50,689 nt of DNA from an uncultured Rhodospirillales bacterium. GTDB lineage: Bacteria > Pseudomonadota > Alphaproteobacteria > Acetobacterales > Acetobacteraceae. Every line of letters starts with the position of its first letter. Position 1 is the stretch's first letter. Positions 32,355 to 40,078 of the stretch are shown here, piece after piece. The DNA lies in NCBI GenBank assembly GCA_903927465.1, contig CAIYMY010000041.1, positions 1-50,689 of the forward strand, read 5' to 3'. The translations under genes and the position numbers were made by a program. The notes below the pieces were generated by a model. It searched no databases. It was not told the origin of the DNA and worked only from the letters and a program-made list of their open reading frames with translations.

Positions 32355-33752
32355 CTATTTCACCTCAATGAGCGCTGGAAGATTCCAGCGCCCATCCAGG
32401 GCCTCGGCCTTCGGGCCATAGAAGCGCCCCACGAAAAAGAACGGGCCTTTTGGTGCAGGCAGCCAGTTGGATTCCTTACCAAGCCCGGGGCTTTCTGCCT
32501 GTATGTAGATTTCAAGCGATCCATCGGCGCCCTTCGCAAGACCCGCCGTGCGATCACCAATCGAATAGCGGTTCAGTGGGTTATCCACCAAGAATCGTTG
32601 CGGCAAATTATACATGGTGATGGACCAGAATTCCGTCACGGGCGGGGTTTGGCCTGGTTCAAAGCGCAAGACCCAGCGCCGATTGCCATCCAGCACCTTG
32701 CCATCACTGTCGGTCTGTTGGCTGGCATAGACAGCCTCCTCCTTTGTATTGGCATAGATGCCCAGCATGGCGCCAAAATTGCGCTTTGTGATGTAGCCAT
32801 CAGCCAATTCTTGACGCGAGCCGAACATATCCCGTGAAGTCTTTTCCTTAACAGCGTCTTCGCGCAGCGTCTTGGCTGCTTCGGTGCTGCCCGCTTCTAT
32901 TGCTGCCCTGATTTCCGGCGAAAGCGTATTCGCATTGAAATTCCTGCCCGCACCAATGCCAATACGCGCAAAGCGGGTGAACATTTCTTGTTCTGAATCC
33001 TGTATCGGCATGAAGGGCAGAAGCGCATTCAGATAGGAAATGAACTCAATCCCCTCAGCCTTGGCGGCATCCCATACCGGCCAATCAATCGCAGGCGCGG
33101 CAGTAGGCGCGGCTGTGCCAGTGAATTGCGACAGTGGCGTAAGCTTATAGCCCGCCTGCACCGCCTGAAGTGCTGCGACATCGTCGGGGCCAAAGAGTTG
33201 CGTGCGCGTCAGCGTTCCCACGAATTCAGTTTCGGCCACAAAAACCTTGGTGATCCCGGCGGGTACAGTGCCCTTCCAGCGCGGGCCAACGAAAAGATAG
33301 TTTCCAGCCTCCCGCCCCGTGGTGCGCACGCCGGTATAGGCGAAGTTATGCGTGTACAGATCAAACCACTGGTTCACGTAATAGCGCGGCGCCGGTACCG
33401 CTGGCAGCGACAACACCATGGGTTCCGCGCGCAGATCGAGCCACGCCCAGGAATAAGGCGTGTCGTTATTGGGTGTGACAATATCCGTATCTGCGGGCGT
33501 GGAGGAACGCGCATAATGCCGGAATTGATTGAACCCACCCACATAGCCACCGAACGCCTTATTCTGCGTCTGGTTATACATGGTCTGGTAGCCCTGCAGC
33601 GGCGCATAGGCATAGGCCCAAGCCTCACGCGCGATGGCCTTGGCTTCATCGGGCGTGATGGCCGTGTTGCCCCATGATGGCCTGATGGTCAGTGCGATGG
33701 ATGTCGAAAGCGCCAAGGCTGACAAGCCGCGGCGGTTGATGGATGTGGACAT
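32355..33752 (-). CDS. Exported DUF1254/DUF1214 domain protein (second of tandem pair)
   Basis: 465-residue protein of unknown function with an N-terminal signal sequence (MSTSINRRGLSALALSTSIALTI, then a polar region with GN). The DUF1254 domain spans about 35-165 and includes the invariant TPNNDTPYSWAWLDLRAEPMVLSLP; the DUF1214 domain spans about 345-450, with FWSITMYNLPQRFLVDNPLNRYSIGDRT and a final KGPFFFVGRFYGPKAEAL. These two domains normally occur together in predicted periplasmic proteins. It follows a distant paralogue by 27 bp on the same strand. I know of no established biochemical function for the family. Confidence 0.88.
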   Translation of the reverse strand: MSTSINRRGLSALALSTSIALTIRPSWGNTAITPDEAKAIAREAWAYAYAPLQGYQTMYNQTQNKAFGGYVGGFNQFRHYARSSTPADTDIVTPNNDTPYSWAWLDLRAEPMVLSLPAVPAPRYYVNQWFDLYTHNFAYTGVRTTGREAGNYLFVGPRWKGTVPAGITKVFVAETEFVGTLTRTQLFGPDDVAALQAVQAGYKLTPLSQFTGTAAPTAAPAIDWPVWDAAKAEGIEFISYLNALLPFMPIQDSEQEMFTRFARIGIGAGRNFNANTLSPEIRAAIEAGSTEAAKTLREDAVKEKTSRDMFGSRQELADGYITKRNFGAMLGIYANTKEEAVYASQQTDSDGKVLDGNRRWVLRFEPGQTPPVTEFWSITMYNLPQRFLVDNPLNRYSIGDRTAGLAKGADGSLEIYIQAESPGLGKESNWLPAPKGPFFFVGRFYGPKAEALDGRWNLPALIEVK

Positions 33753-33779
33753 GATAGATCCTCCCTGCTGCACGCCGGC

Positions 33780-35255
33780 TTATCTCACCAACTCGATATC
33801 ATTCAGCTGCCAGCTTTTGTCGAAATAGGCTTCTGTTGCGGCATAAAAGCGAAAATAGGGAAACCAGCCCTTGCCCGGGTTTGTCCTGATCCAATTCGCC
33901 GCATTGGCTGGCCGTTCCGGCCCGAAATAGACATCCACCGACCCATCAGCATTCTTGACCAAATCAGGATTGCGCGAGGAAAGATCAGCAGCGCCCTGCG
34001 CGGTCACCAGGGGGCCGCGCGTCACATTGTCATAAAGCGTGATGGACCAGAATTGCCGTACCGGCGGATTAGGCTCAACCCGCAACCGATAGGTTTTGCC
34101 ACCATCAAGCCAATTGCCATCCCGATCCTTGGAGGTTTCAAGATACACCTGACCAAAGCCAACGATGCGGCCCTGCATGCCAACCGACATGCCAATGGCT
34201 TCATAGAACCAGGATGAACGCTCATCGAACTGAACGCGGTTCTTGTCCGGCGATTCCTGATCAAGATCAAACAGCACCGCATATTCCCAGCGCTTGCCGG
34301 GATAAACCGTGGCACCCGCATAGCGCTTGTCATAGGCGATGGTGCGCGCCATCAATTCGCCAACCTTGGCTGCGTCCGTCAGAATGCGCGTCTGCCGTGC
34401 GTCTGGATTGAAAGGCGCACCTGGTGCAATGCCAAGGGACCGCAACATGCCGAACATCACGCGGTCGCGTGGCGCCACTGGTTCATTGGCGTAAAGCTCG
34501 GCCAGCAGCTTCCAATATTCCAGCGTGTCGGGCTGGGCTGATTGCCAAGCGCGGCCACCCACTTCCAGGAATTTCGTGGGGGCGGGCCGATCCCTTTGGT
34601 TCCAGCCATGGATGTTGAATTTGCGCAAAGTGGCTTCCGCCACAGCCTTGTCAGGATCAAGCCCGCGCGTGCCAAACCACACTTGGTTGCTGGGCGCGCG
34701 AAAAATTATGTAGCCCGGCGCATCAATATCAGGGCTGCCAGGCGGCAGGATCAGGTATTTGCCACCGGCGCCCTTATCCGGCCCTGTCTGGCCCATATCG
34801 GTGATCGGCTGCTGCCAGATGTCCATGACGCCGCCCGCTGTCAAACCTTGCGGCACTTCCACAACCATCGGCCCTTGCCGGGCCAGATCCCAGAAACTGA
34901 AGGCGTAAAGCGTGGTGATATTGGGCGTCAGCATGCCGGCCTTATCCGCCAAATCACGGTAGAACATGATATCGCCATTGCTGGCGCCCAGCGTCTTGGT
35001 TTGCGCATCATAAAGCGCCTTGAAGCCCACCGCCGGCAGCGCCCAAAGATACGCCTGGGTTGCCCGCTGGAAATCCATTTCGTCATAGAGCCGATCAGCG
35101 GTCTGGCGGCTGGGAAACCCATTCTCAAGCGTGAGATCGCCAAGCCGTGTCGGAACAGTTTGGGCATTGGCGGAACACAGGGGCAGTGGCGCCATGATGG
35201 CGACAATCGCTGAGGCGATCACTGCCGAGGTCAAACGCTTCAAGGGATTGAGCAT
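33780..35255 (-). CDS. Exported DUF1254/DUF1214 domain protein (first of tandem pair)
   Basis: 491-residue paralogue of the downstream gene. The signal peptide (hydrophobic 10-30, cleavage after CSANA) is followed by PTRLGDLTLENGFPSRQTADRLYDEMDFQRATQAYLWALPAVGF, the DUF1254 core LTPNITTLYAFSFWDLARQGPMVVEVP, and a DUF1214 domain with FWSITLYDNVTRGPLVT and PGKGWFPYFRFYAATEAYFDKSW. The TPNxTTxY form of the motif differs from TPNNDTPY in its partner, so the two are old paralogues and not a recent duplication. The 5' leader is AT-rich, and the ribosome binding site lies in a hairpin. Function unknown. Confidence 0.88.
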   Translation of the reverse strand: MLNPLKRLTSAVIASAIVAIMAPLPLCSANAQTVPTRLGDLTLENGFPSRQTADRLYDEMDFQRATQAYLWALPAVGFKALYDAQTKTLGASNGDIMFYRDLADKAGMLTPNITTLYAFSFWDLARQGPMVVEVPQGLTAGGVMDIWQQPITDMGQTGPDKGAGGKYLILPPGSPDIDAPGYIIFRAPSNQVWFGTRGLDPDKAVAEATLRKFNIHGWNQRDRPAPTKFLEVGGRAWQSAQPDTLEYWKLLAELYANEPVAPRDRVMFGMLRSLGIAPGAPFNPDARQTRILTDAAKVGELMARTIAYDKRYAGATVYPGKRWEYAVLFDLDQESPDKNRVQFDERSSWFYEAIGMSVGMQGRIVGFGQVYLETSKDRDGNWLDGGKTYRLRVEPNPPVRQFWSITLYDNVTRGPLVTAQGAADLSSRNPDLVKNADGSVDVYFGPERPANAANWIRTNPGKGWFPYFRFYAATEAYFDKSWQLNDIELVR

Positions 35256-35261
35256 GCGCTT

Positions 35262-35288
35262 CGGTCCTCAAAAAACAATGAAGGACCG
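35262..35288 (-). promoter_or_regulatory. Hairpin covering the ribosome binding site of the DUF1254 operon
   Basis: On the minus strand, CGGTCCT pairs with AGGACCG across a 13-base T-rich loop. The GAGGA Shine-Dalgarno sequence lies at the loop edge and 3' arm, six bases before the ATG at 35255. Folding would hide the ribosome binding site. The stem is seen; a regulatory role is inferred. Confidence 0.5.
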
Positions 35289-35412
35289 TACTTGATGTGA
35301 TGATACTGTTAAACTGGCACTGCGATACTTTTTTATTATAAAAAATAGAATGGTTGATCGTCGGCGTCCGGCGGTCGGCGGTGGCGCAATTAGAGTGAGC
35401 GCCTTAGGCCCG

Positions 35413-35655
35413 TCACCGCAAAAAAGGCTCCACTGTCCCGGTAAGCTTCATGGTCAGCGGCTTGCCGCGGCGATCCAAGGCCTTGCCCAGGCTGACCCGG
35501 ACCCAGCCTTCCGAGACGCAATACTCCTCGACATTGGTCTTTTCTTGACCCTTGAAGCGAATGCCAACGCCGCGGCTCAGCAGCGCCTCATCGTAAAAGG
35601 GGCTGCTCGGGTCATTGGAAAGGCGATCAGGCAGGGCAGGGGTGTCTTCGGTCAT
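35413..35655 (-). CDS. DUF3297 family protein
   Basis: Small conserved cytoplasmic protein of 80 residues, function unknown. The sequence DTPALPDRLSNDPSSPFYDEALLSRGVGIRFKGQEKTNVEEYCVSEGWVRVSLGKALDRRGKPLTMKLTGTVEPFL matches the whole DUF3297 family from end to end, including the invariant NVEEYCVSEGW. The ATG at 35655 is chosen because the family begins just before LPDRL; the open frame extends 25 codons further without conservation. It lies alone between the DUF1254 operon leader and the divergent acyl-CoA dehydrogenase. Confidence 0.92.
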   Translation of the reverse strand: MTEDTPALPDRLSNDPSSPFYDEALLSRGVGIRFKGQEKTNVEEYCVSEGWVRVSLGKALDRRGKPLTMKLTGTVEPFLR

Positions 35656-35770
35656 GGTATGCTCCCGACGCGGTTTGTGCCCGAGAGCCGCAGGGAAGGC
35701 AATTCCGCGTGATTGACCAGGCCGTGGCAAAAACGCAATTTCAAATCAAGACTGATCCAAGGATGGTTCC

Positions 35771-36937
35771 GTGCACTACTCGCTGACCGAAGCGCAAACC
35801 GAACTCCGCGCGCAAATCCTGAAACTTTGCGCCGATTTCGGCGATGATTATTGGCTGAAGATTGACCAGGAAGCGCGCTACCCGGAAGAATTCTATCGCG
35901 CCGTCGCGGCTGCCGGCTGGCTTGGTATTGCGATGCCCGAGGAATTCGGCGGCGCCGGGCTTGGGATTTCGGAAGCGACCGTGATGATGCAGGCGGTGGC
36001 GGAAAGCGGCGCCTGCATGTCCGGCGCCTCCGCCATCCATATGAACATCTTTGGCCTGAACCCTGTGGTAGTCTTCGGTACGCCAGCGCAGAAGCAGCGC
36101 TTCCTGCCACCTTTGATCGCAGGCCAAGAAAAGGCCTGCTTTGGCGTGACCGAGCCCAATACCGGCCTCAACACCACGGAATTGAAGACGCGGGCAGAAA
36201 AGCGCGGTGACCGATACGTCATCAATGGGCAGAAAATCTGGATTTCCACGGCGCAAGTGGCCGATCGCATCCTGCTGCTGGCGCGCACCACGCCGCTTGA
36301 TCAGGTCAAGCGCAAGACTGATGGCCTCACGCTTTTCTACACCAAGCTGGATCGCACCAAGGTGGAGGTGCGTCTGATCCATAAAATGGGCCGGCATGGC
36401 GTTGATTCGAACATGCTGTTCTTTGATGGCTTGGAAGTCCCGGAAGAAGACCGCATCGGCGCAGAAGGGGAAGGCTTTCGCCTCATTCTGCATGGGCTCA
36501 ATCCCGAACGCATCCTGATTGCCGGTGAAGCGGTTGGGATCGGCCATGCGGCGCTCAGCCGGGCCGCGAATTACGCCCGCACGCGCGAAGTCTTTGGCCG
36601 CCCCATCGGACAGAATCAGGGCATCCAGCACCCGCTGGCGCGGATCTGGGCGCAGTTGGAAGCGGCTGGCTTGCTCACCATGAAGGCGGCCGCGCTGTAC
36701 GATGCCGGCCGCGACTGCGGGGCGGAGGCCAATGCGGCCAAATATCTGGCCGCCGAGGCCGGTTTCGCCGCAGCAGAAGCCGCCGTGCTGACCCATGGCG
36801 GCATGGGCTATGCCCAGGAATACCAGGTGGAACGCTATTTTCGCGAAAGCATGATCCCGCGCATTGCCCCGGTCAGCCGAGAGCTGATTCTGAGCCATAT
36901 CGCCGAAAAAGTGCTCGGCCTGCCAAAATCATATTAA
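35771..36937 (+). CDS. Acyl-CoA dehydrogenase family protein
   Basis: FAD-dependent dehydrogenase of 388 residues that oxidises an acyl-CoA at the alpha-beta position. FGVTEPNTGLNTTELKTRAEK and GQKIWISTAQVAD form the flavin/substrate region (about 124-165), and ANYARTREVFGRPIGQNQGIQHPLARI is the C-terminal helical domain. The C-terminal segment that holds the catalytic Glu in medium-chain enzymes reads IPRIAPVSREL here, whereas helix G has E246 in LNPERIL, the position used by isovaleryl- and long-chain enzymes. GTG at 35771 is the likely start. It is the only beta-oxidation-like gene in this stretch, so the substrate is unknown. Confidence 0.92.
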   Translation: MHYSLTEAQTELRAQILKLCADFGDDYWLKIDQEARYPEEFYRAVAAAGWLGIAMPEEFGGAGLGISEATVMMQAVAESGACMSGASAIHMNIFGLNPVVVFGTPAQKQRFLPPLIAGQEKACFGVTEPNTGLNTTELKTRAEKRGDRYVINGQKIWISTAQVADRILLLARTTPLDQVKRKTDGLTLFYTKLDRTKVEVRLIHKMGRHGVDSNMLFFDGLEVPEEDRIGAEGEGFRLILHGLNPERILIAGEAVGIGHAALSRAANYARTREVFGRPIGQNQGIQHPLARIWAQLEAAGLLTMKAAALYDAGRDCGAEANAAKYLAAEAGFAAAEAAVLTHGGMGYAQEYQVERYFRESMIPRIAPVSRELILSHIAEKVLGLPKSY

Positions 36938-36946
36938 GCGTGGGGA

Positions 36947-37021
36947 TGGTGGGCGCGACAGGGATTGAACCTGTGACCCTTCGCGTGTGAAGCGAATGCT
37001 CTACCGCTGAGCTACGCGCCC
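36947..37021 (-). tRNA. tRNA-Val (anticodon CAC)
   Basis: 75-nt cloverleaf on the minus strand, with CCA encoded. The acceptor stem GGGCGCG/CGCGCCC is perfect; D-arm GCTCAGCGGTAGAGC; anticodon stem TTCGC/GCGAA around the loop TTCACAC, with CAC at 34-36, reading GUG valine codons; T-arm ACAGGTTCAATCCCTGT with the TTCAA loop start. It sits between the acyl-CoA dehydrogenase and the sulfotransferase-like gene. Confidence 0.97.
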
Positions 37022-37159
37022 TGACCTGCAAAAGCCTTTAGGGGCGCTGGCCGTGCCGCGTCAAGCATGGGGCGGATTGGCTGCGCGCGCAAAATTGCGC
37101 GGCAAGAGAATGTTATGATTTTATCTGTATTTATTTTGGTCTTCTGTAGGGCCAAAAAT

Positions 37160-37978
37160 ATGAATGTAGTATTAAATAAAGAAAATTGGGTAAATTCACC
37201 CGAAACGCCAATTTTATGCTTTCTTCATATTCCCCGCACCGGCGGCACTACCATCAACCTCATGTTGAAATACGCCTTCGGTAATCGCGCCTTCTTCCAT
37301 GCCGAGCTTGTGGTGAAATACGGCGGAGAGATTGGGCTCAGCGCTGCGCTCGCCAAAAATAATGATGTTTGCCATCGGGCCCTGCTGGTCACGGGCCATT
37401 ACAGCGTGGCCCATCCGCTTGTGGCGCGGGCACCCCGCCCGGTCGGCATCGCCGCTGTTTTGCGCCAACCGCTGGAACGCATTGTCTCTCTTTATGACTA
37501 TATTCGCGGCACGCCGGATCATCCGGAGCATGCTGCACTTAGCCTGCTCACCCTCAATCAGGCGCTGGATGCGGTGCCGGAATTCGCCGCCCATTGCCGG
37601 GACTCGCAATTGCGCACGCTATTCAATGCCACGGACCGGCCCGGCATCACGGCAGCGTTGCAGCGCTACCCCTATCTGCTGGGCCGGATGGATGCTTTGG
37701 ATGTCTTTGCCCAAAGGCTGCTCGCGTCCTTTGGCCTCACGCTTGGCGGAGTGCTGCCGCGCTTCAATGAAAGGCCGGTGCTGGCGGGGGTGGCGCCGGC
37801 GCGATCACAGGCTGATTACGCCACGGCGCTGGCGACGCTTGAACGCCAAAACCGGGCCGAGCTTGAGTTTTTCGCGCGCCTGCCGCCGATTTTCGCAACC
37901 ATGCCAAGGACCGCCATGGCGCTGATGGGCGTATCTAGTATGTTTCCCGTTCACATTCGTTCACGGGAAACATTCTAA
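37160..37978 (+). CDS. Sulfotransferase-like protein
   Basis: Predicted cytoplasmic sulfotransferase-fold protein of 272 residues. LCFLHIPRTGGTTINLML (about 18-35) is the 5'-phosphosulfate loop of PAPS-dependent enzymes, and AVLRQPLERIVSLYDYIRG (about 109-127) matches the 3'-phosphate motif (R...S) of the family. These HIPRTGGT proteins usually modify surface polysaccharides. The first 130 bases, including the leader, are visibly AT-rich unlike all neighbours, while the rest is GC-rich. The start is uncertain: ATG 37160 is chosen (AGGG upstream), ATG 37115 is possible. The last 13 codons are formed by an 11-bp inverted repeat, suggesting a changed 3' end. Confidence 0.72.
   Translation: MNVVLNKENWVNSPETPILCFLHIPRTGGTTINLMLKYAFGNRAFFHAELVVKYGGEIGLSAALAKNNDVCHRALLVTGHYSVAHPLVARAPRPVGIAAVLRQPLERIVSLYDYIRGTPDHPEHAALSLLTLNQALDAVPEFAAHCRDSQLRTLFNATDRPGITAALQRYPYLLGRMDALDVFAQRLLASFGLTLGGVLPRFNERPVLAGVAPARSQADYATALATLERQNRAELEFFARLPPIFATMPRTAMALMGVSSMFPVHIRSRETF
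37940..37973 (+). terminator. Inverted repeat across the 3' end of the sulfotransferase-like gene
   Basis: ATGTTTCCCGT (37940-37950) and ACGGGAAACAT (37963-37973) are perfect 11-bp arms around a 12-base loop, overlapping the final codons. No T-run follows directly. It could be a terminator-like stem or the scar of a small insertion; it is followed 15 bp later by repeat copy D. Confidence 0.4.
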
Positions 37979-37988
37979 ACTATTGTTA

Positions 37989-38038
37989 ATTCGCGTTTTC
38001 CGAGCCGCCAAGTGATTCCACTTGGCTTGAAAACGCTC
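37989..38038 (+). repeat. Palindromic repeat family, copy D (diverged, compensated)
   Basis: 50-bp copy starting 10 bp after the sulfotransferase-like stop codon and ending 42 bp before the DUF3108 start. Its outer arms are GCGTTTTC and GAAAACGC, so the A-T pair of other copies is replaced by G-C on both sides. The inner stem GCCAAGT/ACTTGGC is perfect with loop GATTCC. Confidence 0.9.
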
Positions 38039-38080
38039 TGAAGTATTTCTCTTCTGGCGTGTCTATTGCTAAACTCCGGC

Positions 38081-38851
38081 ATGCCGCGTTTTCTGTTGCA
38101 ACCCTGCCTTGCCTTGCTTCTGGCCCTAGCACCCGCCGGGCTTTCGCCTGCCCGGGCGGTGGAGGCGATTTACCAGGTCACCCAAACCGGGATCGCCGTG
38201 GTCGAGATCACCGCCCAATTTGAATCCCGCCCTGATGGCTATTCGATGCGCTCGGTCAGTCGCGCAGTCGGCATCGGCAGGCTGTTTGCCTCGCATGAAA
38301 TTCGATCTGAGGTTGAGGGCACTTGGCGCGCTGATGGGGTTGCGCCGCAGCGTTTCCAGGCCGAGGGGAATTGGCGCGGCGATGCCAGGCGCACGGTTTT
38401 GCTCTACCGCGATGGCATGCCCCAACCGATGGAAATGGAACCGCCTGAGGGCATCACGAATGAACTTGTGCCCCTGCCTGAGCGACGGGGCGCGATTGAT
38501 GGGCTTTCAGCCTTTGCGCTGATGTCGCGCACGGTCACCCAAACCGGCCGTTGCGATGTGACCGGGCCGATTTTTGACGGAAGGCGGCGGCTGGATTGGT
38601 CGTCCCGCACCATCGGCGCTGCGCGCATCACCCATGCCGGGCAGGAAATTGAATCTCTTCAATGCGGGTTGGAAAGCCGGTTGGTCGCTGGGGTGCGCAT
38701 TGGCGATGACCCTGCCCGCGCCAAGCAGCCGCGCCCCGCTACGGCATGGCTTGCCAAGGTTGATCCGCGCCTGCCGCCCATCCCGATCCGCGTTGAATTC
38801 CCAAGCACCATCTTCGGCACCATGCGGATGGAATTACAGAAGATCAGATAG
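38081..38851 (+). CDS. DUF3108 domain-containing exported protein
   Basis: 256-residue predicted periplasmic protein. A signal peptide (MPRFLLQPCLALLLALAPAGLSPARA, cleavage after ARA) is followed by VEAIYQVTQTGIAVVEITAQFESRPDGYSMRSVSRAVGIGRLFASHEIRSEVEGTWRADGVAPQRF, the DUF3108 pattern of an extended beta-sheet domain related to outer-membrane transit proteins such as the LolA fold. IPIRVEFPSTIFGTMRMELQKI closes the family. ATG 38081 is chosen; the TTG at 38066 is unlikely. Function is unestablished; position before gph and near the tam genes gives no clear link. Confidence 0.87.
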   Translation: MPRFLLQPCLALLLALAPAGLSPARAVEAIYQVTQTGIAVVEITAQFESRPDGYSMRSVSRAVGIGRLFASHEIRSEVEGTWRADGVAPQRFQAEGNWRGDARRTVLLYRDGMPQPMEMEPPEGITNELVPLPERRGAIDGLSAFALMSRTVTQTGRCDVTGPIFDGRRRLDWSSRTIGAARITHAGQEIESLQCGLESRLVAGVRIGDDPARAKQPRPATAWLAKVDPRLPPIPIRVEFPSTIFGTMRMELQKIR

Positions 38852-38856
38852 CTGCT

Positions 38857-39504
38857 TCAGCGGAGCATTGCGCGCAGCGCCGCCACATCAGCGGCAATCG
38901 GCGCGCCGCCGGCCATGCTATGCGGGCCATAGCCCCAGCCTGCAAAAATCGCGCGCACACCGGCACCGCGCGCGGCTTCGATATCATTGCGGTGATCGCC
39001 GATCATCACGGCGTCCTCGGGCACTGCGCCGGCTGCAGCCAGAGTTGCGCGCAAATGCCCCGGATCGGGCTTGCGCATGGGGAAGCTGTCGCCGCCGCCA
39101 AGCGCGCTGAAATGGCCATCAAGCCCAAGCCCTGAAAGCAAGACCCGCGCCGCGCCTTCCGGCTTATTGGTGCAGACGGCCAAGCGCCAGCCGGCATCGC
39201 GCAAAACAATCAGCAATTCGGGAATGCCATCAAAGGCGCGCGTCAGCACCGCGGCATTGGCCTCATAATCGGTCATGAAATGCTGAAGGTCAGCTTCATC
39301 CAGCGCAATCCCGCGCGCGGCATAGGCGCGTTCGAGCAAAACCCGCACGCCATCGCCGATCATGGCCACAACCTCGGCGCGCGCAAAACCTGGCAGGCGT
39401 TTCACCGCCATCAGCCGATCCAGCGCGGCATGGAGATCCGGCGCGCTATCCACCAGCGTGCCGTCTAGATCAAAAACAGCGCAAGGTTGCGCGCGATCAG
39501 GCAT
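38857..39504 (-). CDS. gph: Phosphoglycolate phosphatase (HAD family)
   Basis: HAD-superfamily phosphatase of 215 residues that removes phosphate from 2-phosphoglycolate produced by oxygenase activity or DNA repair. FDLDGTLVDSAPDLHAALDRLM (HAD motif I with the nucleophile Asp), VCTNKPEGAARVLL (motif II/III region with the conserved Lys) and VMIGDHRNDIEAARGAGVRAIFAGWGYG (motif IV) all match Gph. The start ATG at 39504 lies directly before the motif; upstream extension is unsupported. It overlaps the 3' end of the DUF1178 gene by 8 bases on the same strand, so the two are probably co-translated. Confidence 0.9.
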   Translation of the reverse strand: MPDRAQPCAVFDLDGTLVDSAPDLHAALDRLMAVKRLPGFARAEVVAMIGDGVRVLLERAYAARGIALDEADLQHFMTDYEANAAVLTRAFDGIPELLIVLRDAGWRLAVCTNKPEGAARVLLSGLGLDGHFSALGGGDSFPMRKPDPGHLRATLAAAGAVPEDAVMIGDHRNDIEAARGAGVRAIFAGWGYGPHSMAGGAPIAADVAALRAMLR

Positions 39505-39994
39505 CGGAAGGCGGCACCCAGGGGATGCGCGCAATGTCGATCCCTTCATCGCGCAGCGCCTCAGCCTCATCTTCGGTGGCTTCGCCGAAAATGCCGCGGG
39601 CTTCGGCCTCTCCTTGGTGGATCTTGCGCGCTTCCTCAGCGAAATCGGCGCCGACGTAATCGCAATTTTTCTCTACCTCGGTGCGCATATGCTGCAGCAT
39701 GGCGCGGAGTTCCGCCGGCATGGCGGCCAGCGCCGCCGCGGGCAAGGCCGGGGGAGATGGCGGCGGCGCGGGCGCTTCCGCCACGGGCGCGGGTGGTGCC
39801 TCTGTCTTGGTATTCCGCGCCGGGCGGCCCTTTTTCGGGATGGCAGGGGCCATCAGGCGTTTGGCGACCTTGGCCGGGCCACATTGCGGGCATTCCACAA
39901 GGCCGATTGCCGCCAGCTTATCGAAAGCCGCGCTATCCTTGAACCAGCCATCGAATTCATGCGCCTGATCGCAGCGCAATTCGTAGCGGATCAT
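39497..39994 (-). CDS. DUF1178 family protein
   Basis: 165-residue conserved protein of unknown function found across proteobacteria. MIRYELRCDQAHEFDGWFKDSAAFDKLAAIGLVECPQCG holds the first Cys and a CPQCG pair consistent with a zinc site. A Pro/Ala-rich linker (55-90) separates this from the C-terminal helical part (LRAMLQHMRTEVEKNCDYVGADFAEEARKIHQGEAEARGIFGEATEDEAEALRDEGIDIARIPW), which is the DUF1178 signature. It precedes gph on the same strand. The linker is longer than in many members, otherwise nothing is odd. Confidence 0.92.
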   Translation of the reverse strand: MIRYELRCDQAHEFDGWFKDSAAFDKLAAIGLVECPQCGPAKVAKRLMAPAIPKKGRPARNTKTEAPPAPVAEAPAPPPSPPALPAAALAAMPAELRAMLQHMRTEVEKNCDYVGADFAEEARKIHQGEAEARGIFGEATEDEAEALRDEGIDIARIPWVPPSDA

Positions 39995-40078
39995 AAAGCC
40001 TTCACCATGTCATATCAGTCAGTGTCATCGGATGGTAACTTGGCACCCCCGCGCGCCGAGTGCCAGGGGGCACGGCGA

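Noticed and set aside
37940-37973. parS-like centromere site (TGTTTC...GAAACA arms)
   Set aside because: The arms are separated by 12 bases and differ from the contiguous 16-bp parS; no parAB genes are nearby.
36947-37978. Genomic island integrated at tRNA-Val
   Set aside because: The tRNA 3' end faces the acyl-CoA dehydrogenase, away from the AT-rich gene, and no integrase or direct repeat of the tRNA end was found.
40041-40075. Possible terminator between tamB and DUF1178 (TGGCAC/GTGCCA)
   Set aside because: The stem is only 6 bp with a 12-base loop and no T-run; too weak to call.
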